A stretch of 64,000 nt of DNA from Leclercia pneumoniae (GCF_017348915.1 NZ_CP071383.1:2170001-2234000), one strand, 5' to 3'; positions 1 through 8,691 are shown, counted from the stretch's first letter. Translations and numbers: made by a program. Notes: generated from the sequence alone by a model not told the origin.

Positions 1-1
1 T

Positions 2-520
2 AGCTTCGTTAAACCCTTCATGGTTAACGTCTCTGGTTTCTCTGACCTGTTTATGACCTTCATCATGATGCTGATGGGGCTGGGGATGGTGCTCGGCAAC
101 CTGCTCAGCGGCAAGTTATCCGGACGTTTCAGTCCGCTGCGCATTGCCGCCACAACAGACCTGGTGATTGTCTTGTCCCTGTTGCTGCTGTTCACTTTCG
201 GTGAGAACCAAACCGCCTCGCTGGTGATGGGCTTTATCTGCTGCGCCGGACTCTTTGCACTCTCTGCGCCGTTGCAGATTTTGTTACTGCAAAACGCCAA
301 AGGCGGGGAATTGCTGGGGGCGGCAGGCGGCCAGGTGGCCTTTAACCTTGGCAGCGCAATTGGGGCCTGGTTCGGTGGATTGATGATTACGCTTGGCTAC
401 AGCTGGGACTATGTCACGCTGCCCGCAGCCCTGCTGTCGTTTGCCGCAATGTCCTGTTTATTGATGTACGGATATCGGAAATCAAGAGGGGCTCATTCCA
501 GCGCCAGCGCGGTAGCCTGA
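2..520 (+). CDS. araJ: AraJ-type MFS transporter, C-terminal part (cut by window edge)
   Basis: The reading frame is open from base 2, so the gene starts outside the window and about 172 C-terminal residues are present. Several membrane-spanning stretches are visible. The segment with LFALSAPLQILLLQNAKGGE and the following GAAGGQVAFNLGSAIGA is close to the end of E. coli AraJ, an inner-membrane major facilitator (DHA1 type) induced by arabinose but of unknown substrate. The residues before the first ATG (SFVKPF) continue the similarity, so that ATG at 20 is not the true start. It ends in TGA just before a convergent terminator. Substrate is unknown. Confidence 0.85.
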   Translation, partial: SFVKPFMVNVSGFSDLFMTFIMMLMGLGMVLGNLLSGKLSGRFSPLRIAATTDLVIVLSLLLLFTFGENQTASLVMGFICCAGLFALSAPLQILLLQNAKGGELLGAAGGQVAFNLGSAIGAWFGGLMITLGYSWDYVTLPAALLSFAAMSCLLMYGYRKSRGAHSSASAVA

Positions 521-560
521 TGCTTTTCAGGCCCGTCTGGTTTCATGCAGAATGTAAAAC

Positions 561-580
561 AACCGCCCATGAGGGCGGTT
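561..580. terminator. Convergent terminator hairpin
   Basis: An 8-bp perfect stem, AACCGCCC/GGGCGGTT, with loop ATGA lies between the convergent araJ and the flavoprotein gene. On the minus strand it is followed by a short T-rich run, so it probably serves at least the minus-strand gene. Confidence 0.7.
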
Positions 581-587
581 GGCGATA

Positions 588-1790
588 TTAAACAAATTTT
601 GCCAGCGGATCGCCGGCGGCAAAGGCAATCGCGCGGTTTGCCGCCGGTGGGTAGATGAGTTCGTTAGTAATGGCGATTTTGATTTTTTTCGCCTCCTCAC
701 GCACGCTCTTCACCGCCTGTTCCCAGCCCTCTGTGTAGACCGCGCCCCAGCCCCCGAGATCCAGACAGGTAACATAATTAACCTGACGATAAGGGTGAGG
801 CGCGGCGTTCAGCAGGCTGGCCGCCGCATTATGACCGGCGAATTTTCCAAGCTGGATCGCATGCTGGCAGGTCATCAGCGCGGTATTACCGAGCTCGTCG
901 GTTTTCGCATGTGCCGTATCGCCGGTGGCATAGACGTCGGGAAGTGCCGGGATTTGCAGTAAATCATTTACGCGCAGACGCCCCTGCGCATCGCGTTCAG
1001 CGCGGATCTGCTGGGTGAGGGGATGCGCCTCCACACCGGCGGTCCAGACCACGGTAGACGATTCAATATGTTCGCCGCCTTTTAGCGTTACGCCCGTCGC
1101 GTCGATGGACTCAACTTCGCTGTTCACGCGCCATTCAACGCCCAGCCCAATGCTGGCTTCCGCGATGACCTGACTCAGTGCCTCGCTGAAACGTCCGCCG
1201 ATTTTATCACCGCGCTCAACTACGATAACTCTGGTCTGGGTATCATCACCAAGACGTGCACGCAGACGTGCCGGTAATTCGGTCGCCAGCTCAATGCCGG
1301 TAAAACCGCCACCGCAGACCACCACCGTATTTCGCGCAAGGCTCGCTGGCTGATTGACCAGTTCGTCGAGGTGTTTTTCAAAGATTTGCGCAGATTCCAT
1401 CTGGTCGATATCAAAAGCATACTCTGCCAGGCCGTTAATGGCAGGACGACGGATTTGGCTGCCGGTTGCCAGGATCACACGGTCATAGTTCCTGAGCGAC
1501 GTGCCGCCATCCTGTGCGCGGTACCAGACCGTTTTTTCAGTAGTATCAATGCGTTCTGCGTGACCTGCGATAAATTCGACATCAAGCTCGGCATAGAGGT
1601 CGCTTAATGGGGCACGTAGCCCGGCGACATTTTCCTCGTAAAAACGCGGACGCACGCGCAGCTCGGCGGCGGGGGCCAGCACGGCGATCTGAAGGTCATC
1701 GCTGCTACTCAGTTCAGCTACACGCGCAGCACTGACCGCCGCCCACATTCCGGCAAAGCCGCTGCCCACAATCAAAAGTTGCTTCTTCAT
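588..1790 (-). CDS. NDH-2-like FAD/NAD(P) pyridine nucleotide-disulfide oxidoreductase
   Basis: This 400-residue flavoprotein has an N-terminal FAD-binding Rossmann motif (GSGFAG, residues 9-14), the ATGS motif near 108-111, a second NAD(P)-binding motif (GGGFTG, about 160-165) and a C-terminal FAD contact (ATGD, about 289-292). This is the layout of type II NADH dehydrogenases and related quinone or ferredoxin reductases. No membrane anchor is obvious, and the C-terminal amphipathic segment could attach it to the membrane. The start has a good ribosome site (AAGGAA). It is divergent from an Rrf2-family regulator, with a near-perfect palindrome between them, so it is probably controlled by that regulator. 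The electron acceptor is unknown. Confidence 0.75.
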   Translation of the reverse strand: MKKQLLIVGSGFAGMWAAVSAARVAELSSSDDLQIAVLAPAAELRVRPRFYEENVAGLRAPLSDLYAELDVEFIAGHAERIDTTEKTVWYRAQDGGTSLRNYDRVILATGSQIRRPAINGLAEYAFDIDQMESAQIFEKHLDELVNQPASLARNTVVVCGGGFTGIELATELPARLRARLGDDTQTRVIVVERGDKIGGRFSEALSQVIAEASIGLGVEWRVNSEVESIDATGVTLKGGEHIESSTVVWTAGVEAHPLTQQIRAERDAQGRLRVNDLLQIPALPDVYATGDTAHAKTDELGNTALMTCQHAIQLGKFAGHNAAASLLNAAPHPYRQVNYVTCLDLGGWGAVYTEGWEQAVKSVREEAKKIKIAITNELIYPPAANRAIAFAAGDPLAKFV

Positions 1791-1842
1791 CTTCGTTCCT
1801 TAAACGCGTCAGGCTCTATGTCTGACCTGACTCCAACTATAC

Positions 1843-1864
1843 TTGTCGTAGTTAACTGCGACAA
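1843..1864. promoter_or_regulatory. 22-bp near-perfect palindrome, likely Rrf2-regulator operator
   Basis: Half-sites TTGTCG.AGTTA and TAACT.CGACAA meet at a central TTAA, with one mismatched base pair. It sits 53 bp upstream of the flavoprotein start and about 150 bp upstream of the Rrf2 gene. Size and symmetry suit a dimeric winged-helix regulator; assigning it to the neighbouring gene is inference. Confidence 0.5.
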
Positions 1865-2013
1865 TAGTTTTCTGAGTTAAGCGCAAGCACGAATTTTGGA
1901 TTGCAATAAATATTCTTGTTAAATAACAGGTTAGGACTGCTATCTGGTTCGGACTAGTTTTCAGAAGGACGCTAACGCTATACTAACCAGGATTAATCAT
2001 TACGGAGTTACGC

Positions 2014-2523
2014 ATGGCCTTTTACAGTTCCGGTGTGGAATACGGTATTCACAGCCTGATGTGCATGGTGGATGCAAAGGGCAATGAGCGCGAAATGAGC
2101 GTGCGGGAAATGGCCGAACTGCAGGGCGTGCCTTATGACTACCTGGGCAAAATATTCACGCGCCTCTCCCGCGCCGGGCTGGTCATCAGCACCGAAGGTA
2201 AGGGCGGAGGGTTTAAGCTGGCGCGTGCGGCCGAGCTGATCACCGTGCTGGATGTGGCGCATGCCATCGATGGCCAGAAGAACATGTTCGAATGTCGCGA
2301 AGTGCGACAGCGGCTGGCGCTGTTTGATGAAGCCCCTCCCGCATGGGCCTGCGAAGGGCCGTGCGGCGTCCGTTCGGTGATGGACAGTGCGCAGCAGCGG
2401 ATGGAAGAGGAGTTATCCCGGCATACCATTCTGGATCTGGCACGCAAGATGTTCCGTAAAGCGCCGGATACCTTTCAGATTGAAGTGCAGGAGTGGATTG
2501 CCGACAGGCGCAGTTCTAACTGA
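2014..2523 (+). CDS. Rrf2-family transcriptional regulator with three conserved-type cysteines
   Basis: The 169-residue protein has an N-terminal winged helix-turn-helix (residues about 1-75, with the wing sequence EGKGGGFKLA) typical of Rrf2 proteins such as IscR and NsrR. Cysteines at 94, 113 and 117 (C-X18-C-X3-C) lie where other Rrf2 proteins hold an iron-sulfur cluster, which suggests redox, NO or Fe-S sensing. The spacing differs from what I recall for IscR and NsrR, so it is probably another branch. The start at 2014 has GGAG seven bases upstream. It is divergent from the NDH-2-like gene. Confidence 0.85.
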   Translation: MAFYSSGVEYGIHSLMCMVDAKGNEREMSVREMAELQGVPYDYLGKIFTRLSRAGLVISTEGKGGGFKLARAAELITVLDVAHAIDGQKNMFECREVRQRLALFDEAPPAWACEGPCGVRSVMDSAQQRMEEELSRHTILDLARKMFRKAPDTFQIEVQEWIADRRSSN

Positions 2524-2528
2524 AAGCG

Positions 2529-2548
2529 CCCTCGTCCTAAGACGAGGG
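2529..2548. terminator. Convergent terminator hairpin
   Basis: Perfect 8-bp stem CCCTCGTC/GACGAGGG with loop CTAA, between the end of the Rrf2 gene and the end of adhP. There is no long T run, so it may act weakly in both directions. Confidence 0.55.
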
Positions 2549-2555
2549 TTAAGAC

Positions 2556-3566
2556 TTACTGGCGGAAATCAATCACCATACGGCCACGGATCTGGCCCTG
2601 TTCCATCTCTTTGAAAATGGCGTTGATATCACCCAGCGGACGCAGGGCCACTTTCGGTACCACTTTTCCTTCCGCAGCAAACTGGAACGCTTCGGTCAGA
2701 TCCTGGCGCGTGCCCACCAGAGAGCCTACGACCTGGATGCCATCCAGCACCAGACGTGGAATGTCCAGGCTCATCGCTTCGGGTGGAAGGCCCACGGCAA
2801 CCACGCGGCCACCGGCACGCACGGCATCCACCGCTGAGTTGAAGGCCGCTTTTGCCACTGCGGTCACCACGGCAGCATGGGCACCACCGGCCTTCTCCTG
2901 AACGATCTTAGCTGCATCTTCGGTGCGCGAGTTGATGGTGAGATCAGCCCCCATCTCCGCCGCCAGCTTCAGCTGTTCGTCATTGACATCAATGGCAATC
3001 ACTTTGGCGTTAAAGACATTCTTAGCGTATTGCAGCGCCAGGTTCCCCAGGCCGCCCAGGCCATAAATAGCAATCCACTGGCCGGGTTTGATGTCTGAAA
3101 TCTTCACCGCTTTGTAGGTAGTCACTCCGGCGCAGGTAATGCTGCTGGCTTCTGCCGACCCCAGACCGTCCGGCACCTTGACCGAGTAGTCGGCGGTAAC
3201 GATGCACTCTTCAGCCATGCCACCGTCCACTGAATAGCCGGCGTTCTTTACCGTGCGGCATAAGGTTTCGTTGCCCGAGTTACAGTATTCGCAATGACCA
3301 CATCCTTCAAAGAACCAGGCGACGCTTGCACGGTCACCCACCTTGAGGGAGGTGACGCCCGGCCCAACTTCTTTCACGACCCCGATACCTTCATGCCCGA
3401 GAATCACCCCGGTTTTGTCACCAAAATCGCCATTTTTAACGTGAAGATCGGTATGGCACACGCCACAGCACTCCATCTTCAGCAGCGCTTCGCCATGCTT
3501 GAGTGCGCGAAGAGTTTTGTCGGTCACGTCCACATGATGGTCTTTTGTCACAACTGCAGCTTTCAT
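2556..3566 (-). CDS. adhP: Alcohol dehydrogenase, propanol-preferring
   Basis: This 336-residue zinc-dependent medium-chain dehydrogenase matches E. coli AdhP nearly end to end and oxidises ethanol or propanol with NAD. Catalytic zinc ligands are C37 and H58-E59 plus a later Cys in SITCAGVTT; structural zinc cysteines are C89, C92, C95 and C103; the NAD fold has [10 protein letters not shown] longer frame runs upstream to 3653, but the E. coli start (MKAAVVTKD) and a GGAGAA ribosome site place the start at 3566. In E. coli adhP adjoins maeA; here two genes (pyrophosphatase and ABC-F) lie between them. Confidence 0.95.
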   Translation of the reverse strand: MKAAVVTKDHHVDVTDKTLRALKHGEALLKMECCGVCHTDLHVKNGDFGDKTGVILGHEGIGVVKEVGPGVTSLKVGDRASVAWFFEGCGHCEYCNSGNETLCRTVKNAGYSVDGGMAEECIVTADYSVKVPDGLGSAEASSITCAGVTTYKAVKISDIKPGQWIAIYGLGGLGNLALQYAKNVFNAKVIAIDVNDEQLKLAAEMGADLTINSRTEDAAKIVQEKAGGAHAAVVTAVAKAAFNSAVDAVRAGGRVVAVGLPPEAMSLDIPRLVLDGIQVVGSLVGTRQDLTEAFQFAAEGKVVPKVALRPLGDINAIFKEMEQGQIRGRMVIDFRQ

Positions 3567-3839
3567 ATGTTTCTCCATGTTCATGATGAGATCTGCGAGG
3601 CAGGTCCGGCATATCGTACTAACGACATACCTCTTAAGGATTAATTCTTTCAATCAATCCGGCAAGGGCAGAGCAACATAATGTAATAATTTAGTCGGTA
3701 TTTTGCCTGGTGAGAGGGGGTGAATGATTAATAACTATGATGAATGGTTGGCTATCGGTTTCGTCAATAAACCGTCATGTTTCTGACATTTTTGCTCCGT
3801 AAGGTGTTGTCTTCCTAATAACCAAAGAGTTAAAAGACA

Positions 3840-4439
3840 ATGCATCTGGTCAAAAAAGTGCTCGCCGTGAGCCTGCTGTTATCTGCCTCCGTTCAGGCCC
3901 AAAATATTCTTGAGTTCCCGCAGCCGGAGAATAATCCGGAAGAGTTTTACGCGGTCACTGAAATCCCGGCTGGCGGGATTATTAAATACGAAACCGATGC
4001 CAAAACGGGCTTTATCATTGCCGATCGTTTCCAGTCTATGCCGGTGGCCTATCCGGCGAACTACGGGTCCCTGACCCAGTCGCTGGCAGGGGATGGCGAT
4101 CCGCTGGACGTGGTGTTTTATACCCGTGCGCCGATGGCGCCCGGCACCCTGATCAAACTGCGCGCCATTGGCGTGCTGAAGATGATCGATGGCGGTGAAA
4201 AAGATGACAAAATCGTGGCCGTACCGGCAAGCAAAATCGACCCGACCTACGATGACATTAAAGAGCTGAGCGATCTGCCGAAGATTGAGCAGCAACGTCT
4301 GGAAGCCTTTTTCCGCGTCTATAAGGAGCTGCCGGAAGGGCGCAAAAAAGTGGAGCTGAATGGCTTTAACGATGCCGCGACCGCGAAGCAGGAAATTAAA
4401 CAGGCATGGGATGCCTGGAAAGCGAAACCTGCGCAATAA
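3840..4439 (+). CDS. Exported (periplasmic) family I inorganic pyrophosphatase
   Basis: The 199-residue protein begins with a cleavable-type signal peptide (residues 1-20, ending SVQA) and then aligns with family I soluble pyrophosphatases. The signature DGDPLDVV is at about 85-92, with IKYE near 48-51, the DRF arginine near 63, NYG near 74-76 and VGVLKM-like VLKMIDGG further on; the metal- and phosphate-binding residues I know from E. coli Ppa all look present. Export is unusual, because Ppa normally pulls biosynthesis forward in the cytoplasm. A periplasmic enzyme could scavenge phosphate from PPi. The start has only a weak ribosome site. It is convergent with the ABC-F gene and separated from it by a strong hairpin. 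Confidence 0.85.
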   Translation: MHLVKKVLAVSLLLSASVQAQNILEFPQPENNPEEFYAVTEIPAGGIIKYETDAKTGFIIADRFQSMPVAYPANYGSLTQSLAGDGDPLDVVFYTRAPMAPGTLIKLRAIGVLKMIDGGEKDDKIVAVPASKIDPTYDDIKELSDLPKIEQQRLEAFFRVYKELPEGRKKVELNGFNDAATAKQEIKQAWDAWKAKPAQ

Positions 4440-4447
4440 CTGCTATG

Positions 4448-4476
4448 CAGCCCGGCGGCGCAAGGCCGCCGGGCTG
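4448..4476. terminator. Strong GC-rich bidirectional hairpin
   Basis: A 12-bp perfect stem (CAGCCCGGCGGC/GCCGCCGGGCTG) with a 5-base loop lies between the convergent pyrophosphatase and ABC-F genes. Confidence 0.75.
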
Positions 4477-4480
4477 TGGT

Positions 4481-6184
4481 TTATAGCTGTGCCGTTAGCC
4501 TGTCGATGGCCTCACGCCACTGCGCCTGCAGCAGCGGTTTCTGATGTTTAGGCTTGCGCGCCAGATCTTCTGCAAGCAGTGTCTCCAGCGCAATCAGCCG
4601 TTCCAGCAGATCCTCGTTTTCCTCGTGTTGAACGTCAACGGAGTCGTCAGCTACCGCCGGAAGTTGGACGCTATGGCGCAGACGCTCAAATACCGCGTCG
4701 GCATCATGCCACTCGCTAAGCTTACCGTCCTCAATGAGCCAGAAGCGATTACAGCTCTGGCGTATTAACTGACGATCGTGGCTCACCAGCAGTACGCCGC
4801 CCTCGAACTGCTCCAGGGTCCCGGCCAGCGCCTCTTTGCCTTCCATGTCCAGGTGGTTGGTCGGCTCGTCCAGCATCAGCAAACTAAATCGCGCCAGCGT
4901 CAGCCCAACGAACAGCAGCCGCGAACGCTCGCCGCCGCTCAGGGTACTCACAGCCTGACCGTGCCGTATCCACGGGAAGCCAGCGCTAATCAGGGCCATT
5001 TTGCGACGCTGAGGATCGGCAGCGAAAGGCGCCAGTGCTTCCAGCAGGCTGGCGTCATCCGGCAGTTGATGCAGGGTCTGGTCGTAATAACCGAGCGTAA
5101 CCCGCGGGTGGATATTCAGTGCCTCAGTGGCTTGCCCGGCGATAAATTGCTGCCAGATAAGCCTCATCAGCGATGATTTCCCGCAGCCGTTACGCCCAAC
5201 TATGGCTACCCGGTCGCCGCTTTTTAGCCGGGCGCTATCCAGCGTAAAGAGCGGGCTCAGGCCCGGCGCGGGCGGCACCGCAAGAGTTGTCATCTCCAGA
5301 AGACGGTCAGCACGCAGGGCGTCGCCACGCAGGGTTAACGTCCAGGGTGAGCCTGCCGTCAGATCGGTCTGACTCTCTTTAAGCCGTTCGACCTGACGTT
5401 CCATCTGCTTCGCTTTGCGGGAGAGATCTTCGTTGTCATAGACCTTGCCCCAGGTTGCCAGCCGTTTGGCGCTGGCGGCGATCCGGTCAATCTCTTTCTG
5501 CTCGGCTTTGTGGCGAAGTGCATCGCTTTCGTCCCGCTCAGAGAGTGCGCGGCGCGCCTGGGTGCAGGGAAGGGCGAAGTAGTGCAGGCGCTGGTCGCGC
5601 AGGATCCAGCTGCCGTTGGTCACCGCATCCAGCAGTTGTCTGTCATGCGAAACTAGCACAAAGCTCCCCGTCCAGCGCTGTAAAAACGTCTCCAGCCAGA
5701 GCAGCGTAGGCAGATCGAGGTGGTTACTGGGTTCATCCAGCAGCAAGAGATCGGGCTCGCGAATCAGCGCTCGCGCCAGCAGCAGACGGGTATGCTGCCC
5801 GCCGCTGAGCGTCGCTGACGTTAACGCCAGATCCTGACTGGCAAAACCCATGCCGGCAAGTAACGTTTCTGCCCGCCAGCGCAGGCTGTCACGCTCGGGT
5901 GCAGGGAGTTGTGCCAGTACCGCGTCCAGCAACGTCAGCGGATAGAGCGCCTCCGGAAGGTGCTGTTCCACTCGCGCCATCAGGCAGTGTCCGGCCAGCG
6001 TCACCGTGCCCGTAAGTGGCGAGTCGGTGCCGTCGAGGATCTTCAGAAGGGTACTTTTCCCGCAGCCGTTATCGCCCAGCAGACCAATGCGGTCGCCTTT
6101 TTTCAGCGTAAAGGAGAGGTTGTCGAAAAGCGTGCCAAACGCCGTATCAACACGAAGGGATTGTGCAGTTAGTAATGTGCTCAT
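4481..6184 (-). CDS. ABC-F family ATPase (ribosome-associated type)
   Basis: The protein has about 567 residues and two ABC domains without membrane segments. The first has Walker A GDNGCGKS (about 37-44), signature LSGGQ and Walker B LLLLDEPSNHLD. The second has GRNGCGKSS, LSGGE and LLMLDEPTNHLD. The linker and the acidic, coiled C-terminal tail fit ABC-F proteins, which bind the ribosomal E site and relieve stalling or protect from antibiotics. It is not one of the four E. coli paralogues I can place (Uup, EttA, YbiT, YheS). ATG at 6184 is the likely start; a TTG at 6196 is in frame. A leader peptide with alternative hairpins lies directly upstream and suggests induction by translation stalling. 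Any antibiotic specificity is unknown. Confidence 0.85.
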   Translation of the reverse strand: MSTLLTAQSLRVDTAFGTLFDNLSFTLKKGDRIGLLGDNGCGKSTLLKILDGTDSPLTGTVTLAGHCLMARVEQHLPEALYPLTLLDAVLAQLPAPERDSLRWRAETLLAGMGFASQDLALTSATLSGGQHTRLLLARALIREPDLLLLDEPSNHLDLPTLLWLETFLQRWTGSFVLVSHDRQLLDAVTNGSWILRDQRLHYFALPCTQARRALSERDESDALRHKAEQKEIDRIAASAKRLATWGKVYDNEDLSRKAKQMERQVERLKESQTDLTAGSPWTLTLRGDALRADRLLEMTTLAVPPAPGLSPLFTLDSARLKSGDRVAIVGRNGCGKSSLMRLIWQQFIAGQATEALNIHPRVTLGYYDQTLHQLPDDASLLEALAPFAADPQRRKMALISAGFPWIRHGQAVSTLSGGERSRLLFVGLTLARFSLLMLDEPTNHLDMEGKEALAGTLEQFEGGVLLVSHDRQLIRQSCNRFWLIEDGKLSEWHDADAVFERLRHSVQLPAVADDSVDVQHEENEDLLERLIALETLLAEDLARKPKHQKPLLQAQWREAIDRLTAQL

Positions 6185-6203
6185 TTGCTTACTCAAGAGT
6201 TAC

Positions 6204-6219
6204 AGGCATGAGAATGCCT
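6204..6219 (-). promoter_or_regulatory. Small hairpin just before the ABC-F start
   Basis: A 6-bp perfect stem (AGGCAT/ATGCCT) with a 4-base loop lies 20 bases upstream of the ABC-F ATG. It may take part in control of initiation together with the leader hairpins upstream. Confidence 0.35.
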
Positions 6220-6278
6220 CGTCAAACAACGCTGACGATAACCCGGTAAGCCCGAGAGAAGGGTTTAGTGAATGGTAT

Positions 6279-6326
6279 CTTCGCTCAAGCCGAAGTTATC
6301 GCAGCACGATATCGATAACGCTTGAG
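6279..6326 (-). promoter_or_regulatory. Mutually exclusive leader hairpins (putative attenuator)
   Basis: Read on the minus strand, CTCAAGC then GTTATCG pair with CGATAAC and GCTTGAG (6284-6326), giving 14 paired bases around an 11-base loop with a 4-base bulge. The 3' arm contains the stop codon of the leader peptide. A competing hairpin, CTTCG/CGAAG (6279-6295), uses the same 3' arm. A ribosome stalled in the leader peptide would open the first and allow the second. There is no U run, so control of ABC-F translation is more likely than transcription termination. Confidence 0.5.
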
Positions 6327-6379
6327 CAGGTGCGATCACCATAAGTACGTGAAAACAGAAAGATTTCACAGTACAGCAT
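6296..6379 (-). CDS. 27-residue leader peptide upstream of the ABC-F gene
   Basis: A short frame with an excellent ribosome site (GGAGG, six bases before ATG) ends in TAA 112 bases before the ABC-F start. The peptide starts MLYCEIFLFSRTYGD and ends in DIVLR. Its last codons and stop codon form part of a long hairpin. I recognise no known leader sequence. The combination of strong initiation, tiny product, stop codon within a switchable hairpin and a downstream ABC-F gene resembles leaders of ribosome-protection genes. Function is inferred from arrangement only. Confidence 0.55.
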   Translation of the reverse strand: MLYCEIFLFSRTYGDRTCSSVIDIVLR

Positions 6380-6548
6380 AATTAGCCTCCTTATATATTC
6401 ATTAGATTTATGGGTAAGGGGAGTGTAGCGGGACGGAAAGGTTTTGGCTAGCGGTGAAAGGGCAAAGTAACGGGTAAGGCACAGAGCGTCAGCAAAAAAA
6501 ACGGCAACCGAGGTTGTCATTGCCGATCGGTTAAGCACGGTGGAATTG

Positions 6549-6602
6549 TTCCGTTCACCGCAGAGGAAGCGGCATAACGCAGAGATGCCTTAGTGAACGG
6601 AA
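6549..6602. repeat. Structured inverted repeat between maeA and the ABC-F leader
   Basis: A 10-bp perfect outer stem (TTCCGTTCAC/GTGAACGGAA) encloses an inner 5-bp stem (GGCAT/ATGCC). It lies downstream of maeA on its strand and upstream of the ABC-F leader peptide. It has no T run, so it is either a factor-assisted terminator of maeA, a processed RNA structure or a protein-binding site. Confidence 0.45.
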
Positions 6603-6678
6603 CCTTTCCACTCTACTGTCTTAGCGACGCCGGATTGCTTAACTGACTGGCATGACAACCGACGTTACCGTTACGATC

Positions 6679-8376
6679 TTAAATCGATGTACGACGATAA
6701 CTCCGGTACTCCGGCATCCAGAAATTATCATCAATCGCCTGCTGCAACGCATCGGCGGAGGTCTTCACCGCCACGCCTTGCTGTTGCGCCATCTTGCCCA
6801 CGGCAAACGCAATTGCGCGGGAGACCACATGGATATCCTTCAGCTCAGGCAGGACCAGCCCCTCTCCGTTATTGACCAGAGGAGAGTGCTTGGCCAGGGT
6901 TTCACTGGCTGACATCAGCATCTCGTCAGTAATGCGCGAAGCACCAGAGGCAATGACCCCAAGGCCGATACCCGGGAAAATGTAAGAGTTATTGCACTGG
7001 GCAATCGGGTAGGTTTTATCCTTCCACACCACTGGCGCAAACGGGCTGCCGGTCGCGACCAGCGCGTTCCCTTCGGTCCAGGCGATAATGTCCTGCGGCG
7101 TCGCTTCCACACGAGATGTCGGGTTAGAGAGCGGCATCACGATCGGGCGAGCGCAATATTTGTGCATCTCGCGGATGATCTCTTCGGTGAAGAGACCCGT
7201 CTGGCCAGAGACGCCAATCAGGATATCCGGCTTAACATTACGCACCACGTCAAGCAGAGAGAGGACTTCGTTGTCGGTATCCCAGTTTTTGAGGTTGTCG
7301 CGCTTCTGCACCAGTTTGCTCTGGAACGGCAGCAGATTTGGCATCGCGTCGGTCAGCAGACCAAACCGATCCACCATAAAGACGCGTGAACGGGCCAGCT
7401 CTTCGCTTAATCCTTCCCGCTGGGTCTGGGCGATAATTTGCTCGGCGATACCACACCCGGCAGAACCCGCGCCCAGGAAGACGATCTTCTGGTAACTCAG
7501 TTGACTGCCTGCCGCACGGCTGGCCGCGATCAGGGTACCCACCGTGACGGCAGCGGTGCCCTGGATGTCATCGTTGAAAGAGCAGATCTCATCGCGATAG
7601 CGGTTAAGCAGCGGCATGGCGTTCTTCTGGGCAAAATCTTCGAACTGCAACAGCACGTCCGGCCAGCGATGTTTAACCGCCTGGATGAAGTCGTCCACAA
7701 ACTGATAATACTCTTCATCGGTAATACGCGGGTGACGCCAGCCCATATAGAGTGGGTCGTTGAGCAGCTGCGGATTATTGGTGCCCACATCCAGAACTAC
7801 CGGCAGGGTATACGCCGGGCTGATGCCGCCACAGGCGGTGTAGAGCGACAGCTTGCCGATAGGGATCCCCATTCCGCCAATGCCCTGATCCCCCAGGCCG
7901 AGGATGCGCTCCCCGTCGGTGACCACAATGACTTTAATGTTGTGATTCGGCACGTTCTGCAGAATATCGTCCATGTTGTGACGATTCTGGTAAGAGATGA
8001 ACACCCCGCGGGAACGACGATAAATTTCAGAGAAACGTTCGCAGGCGGCGCCAACGGTCGGGGTGTAGATGACCGGCATCATTTCTTCGAGGTGGTTTTG
8101 TACCAGGCGATAGAAGAGGGTTTCGTTGGTGTCCTGAATATTGCGCAGGTAGATGTGTTTATCAATTTCAGTCTTGAAGCCCTGGTACTGGATCCAGGCG
8201 CGTTCCGCCTGTTCTTCAATGGTTTCTACCACTTCGGGCAACAGGCCGAGCAGGTTGAAGTTGCTGCGCTCTTCCAGGCTAAAGGCGCTGCCCTTGTTCA
8301 GAAGCGGGAACTCCAGCAGGACAGGGCCGGCATAGGGGATGTAAAGGGAACGATGTTTTTTCAGTTTGTTGTCCAT
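6679..8376 (-). CDS. maeA: NAD-dependent malic enzyme
   Basis: The 565-residue cytoplasmic enzyme decarboxylates malate to pyruvate with NAD. It matches E. coli MaeA (SfcA) almost residue for residue. Visible landmarks include YTPTVG, the NAD-binding [16 protein letters not shown], metal-site QFEDFA.KN and [11 protein letters not shown], and a second nucleotide fold [15 protein letters not shown] three codons upstream (8385) is in frame, but the ATG at 8376 gives exactly the E. coli length and N-terminus. As in E. coli it is followed upstream by sra and bdm on the same strand. Confidence 0.97.
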   Translation of the reverse strand: MDNKLKKHRSLYIPYAGPVLLEFPLLNKGSAFSLEERSNFNLLGLLPEVVETIEEQAERAWIQYQGFKTEIDKHIYLRNIQDTNETLFYRLVQNHLEEMMPVIYTPTVGAACERFSEIYRRSRGVFISYQNRHNMDDILQNVPNHNIKVIVVTDGERILGLGDQGIGGMGIPIGKLSLYTACGGISPAYTLPVVLDVGTNNPQLLNDPLYMGWRHPRITDEEYYQFVDDFIQAVKHRWPDVLLQFEDFAQKNAMPLLNRYRDEICSFNDDIQGTAAVTVGTLIAASRAAGSQLSYQKIVFLGAGSAGCGIAEQIIAQTQREGLSEELARSRVFMVDRFGLLTDAMPNLLPFQSKLVQKRDNLKNWDTDNEVLSLLDVVRNVKPDILIGVSGQTGLFTEEIIREMHKYCARPIVMPLSNPTSRVEATPQDIIAWTEGNALVATGSPFAPVVWKDKTYPIAQCNNSYIFPGIGLGVIASGASRITDEMLMSASETLAKHSPLVNNGEGLVLPELKDIHVVSRAIAFAVGKMAQQQGVAVKTSADALQQAIDDNFWMPEYRSYRRTSI

Positions 8377-8503
8377 GTCACTCACTTAATTTTTGAATAT
8401 CCGGTCCCTGGCATTGTCGTTTTTCAGCATCGATGGCCTGGCTTCAGGGCTGCGGTGGGGGGTAGTATAAATGAGGTGAATATTAATTTCCGCACTCTGG
8501 AAA

Positions 8504-8535
8504 CAAAAACGCCACCGATAAAATCGATGGCGTTT
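8504..8535 (-). terminator. Rho-independent terminator after sra
   Basis: On the minus strand a stem of about 11 bp with one mismatch (AACGCCA.CGAT type, loop of three) is followed by GTTTTTGTTT, immediately downstream of sra. Confidence 0.8.
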
Positions 8536-8553
8536 CGCATCACAGTGTGTGCT

Positions 8554-8691
8554 TTATTTATCTGCGTGGCGCTTTCTGCCGGTCGCATGGGTGGTAACTG
8601 ACTCCTGATTGTTTTCAATCACCACTTTTCTCTGGTTAGAGAGTTTGTAGTTCAGCCCCAGAATGTGACGTGCCTGACGGTTCGATTTCAT
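8554..8691 (-). CDS. sra: Stationary-phase-induced ribosome-associated protein Sra (RpsV)
   Basis: This 45-residue gene is short enough to be easily missed. The product starts [13 protein letters not shown] and ends TGRKRHADK, matching E. coli Sra/RpsV (45 residues) throughout, with a very basic composition. Sra binds the 30S subunit in stationary phase; its exact role is unclear. The start has GGAG eight bases upstream. It lies between maeA and bdm as in E. coli and ends before a good terminator. Confidence 0.95.
   Translation of the reverse strand: MKSNRQARHILGLNYKLSNQRKVVIENNQESVTTHATGRKRHADK

Noticed and set aside
5567..5574. KOPS-like octamers (GGGNAGGG), used to test polarity around dif
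   Set aside because: By eye I saw plus-strand copies at 5567, 20894 and 42685 but also minus-strand copies at 12248 and 26481 left of dif, so orientation is mixed and no conclusion is drawn.
7438..8601. 387-codon plus-strand frame opposite maeA
   Set aside because: Antisense to the well-matched maeA and no family features; a long shadow frame typical for GC-rich genes.
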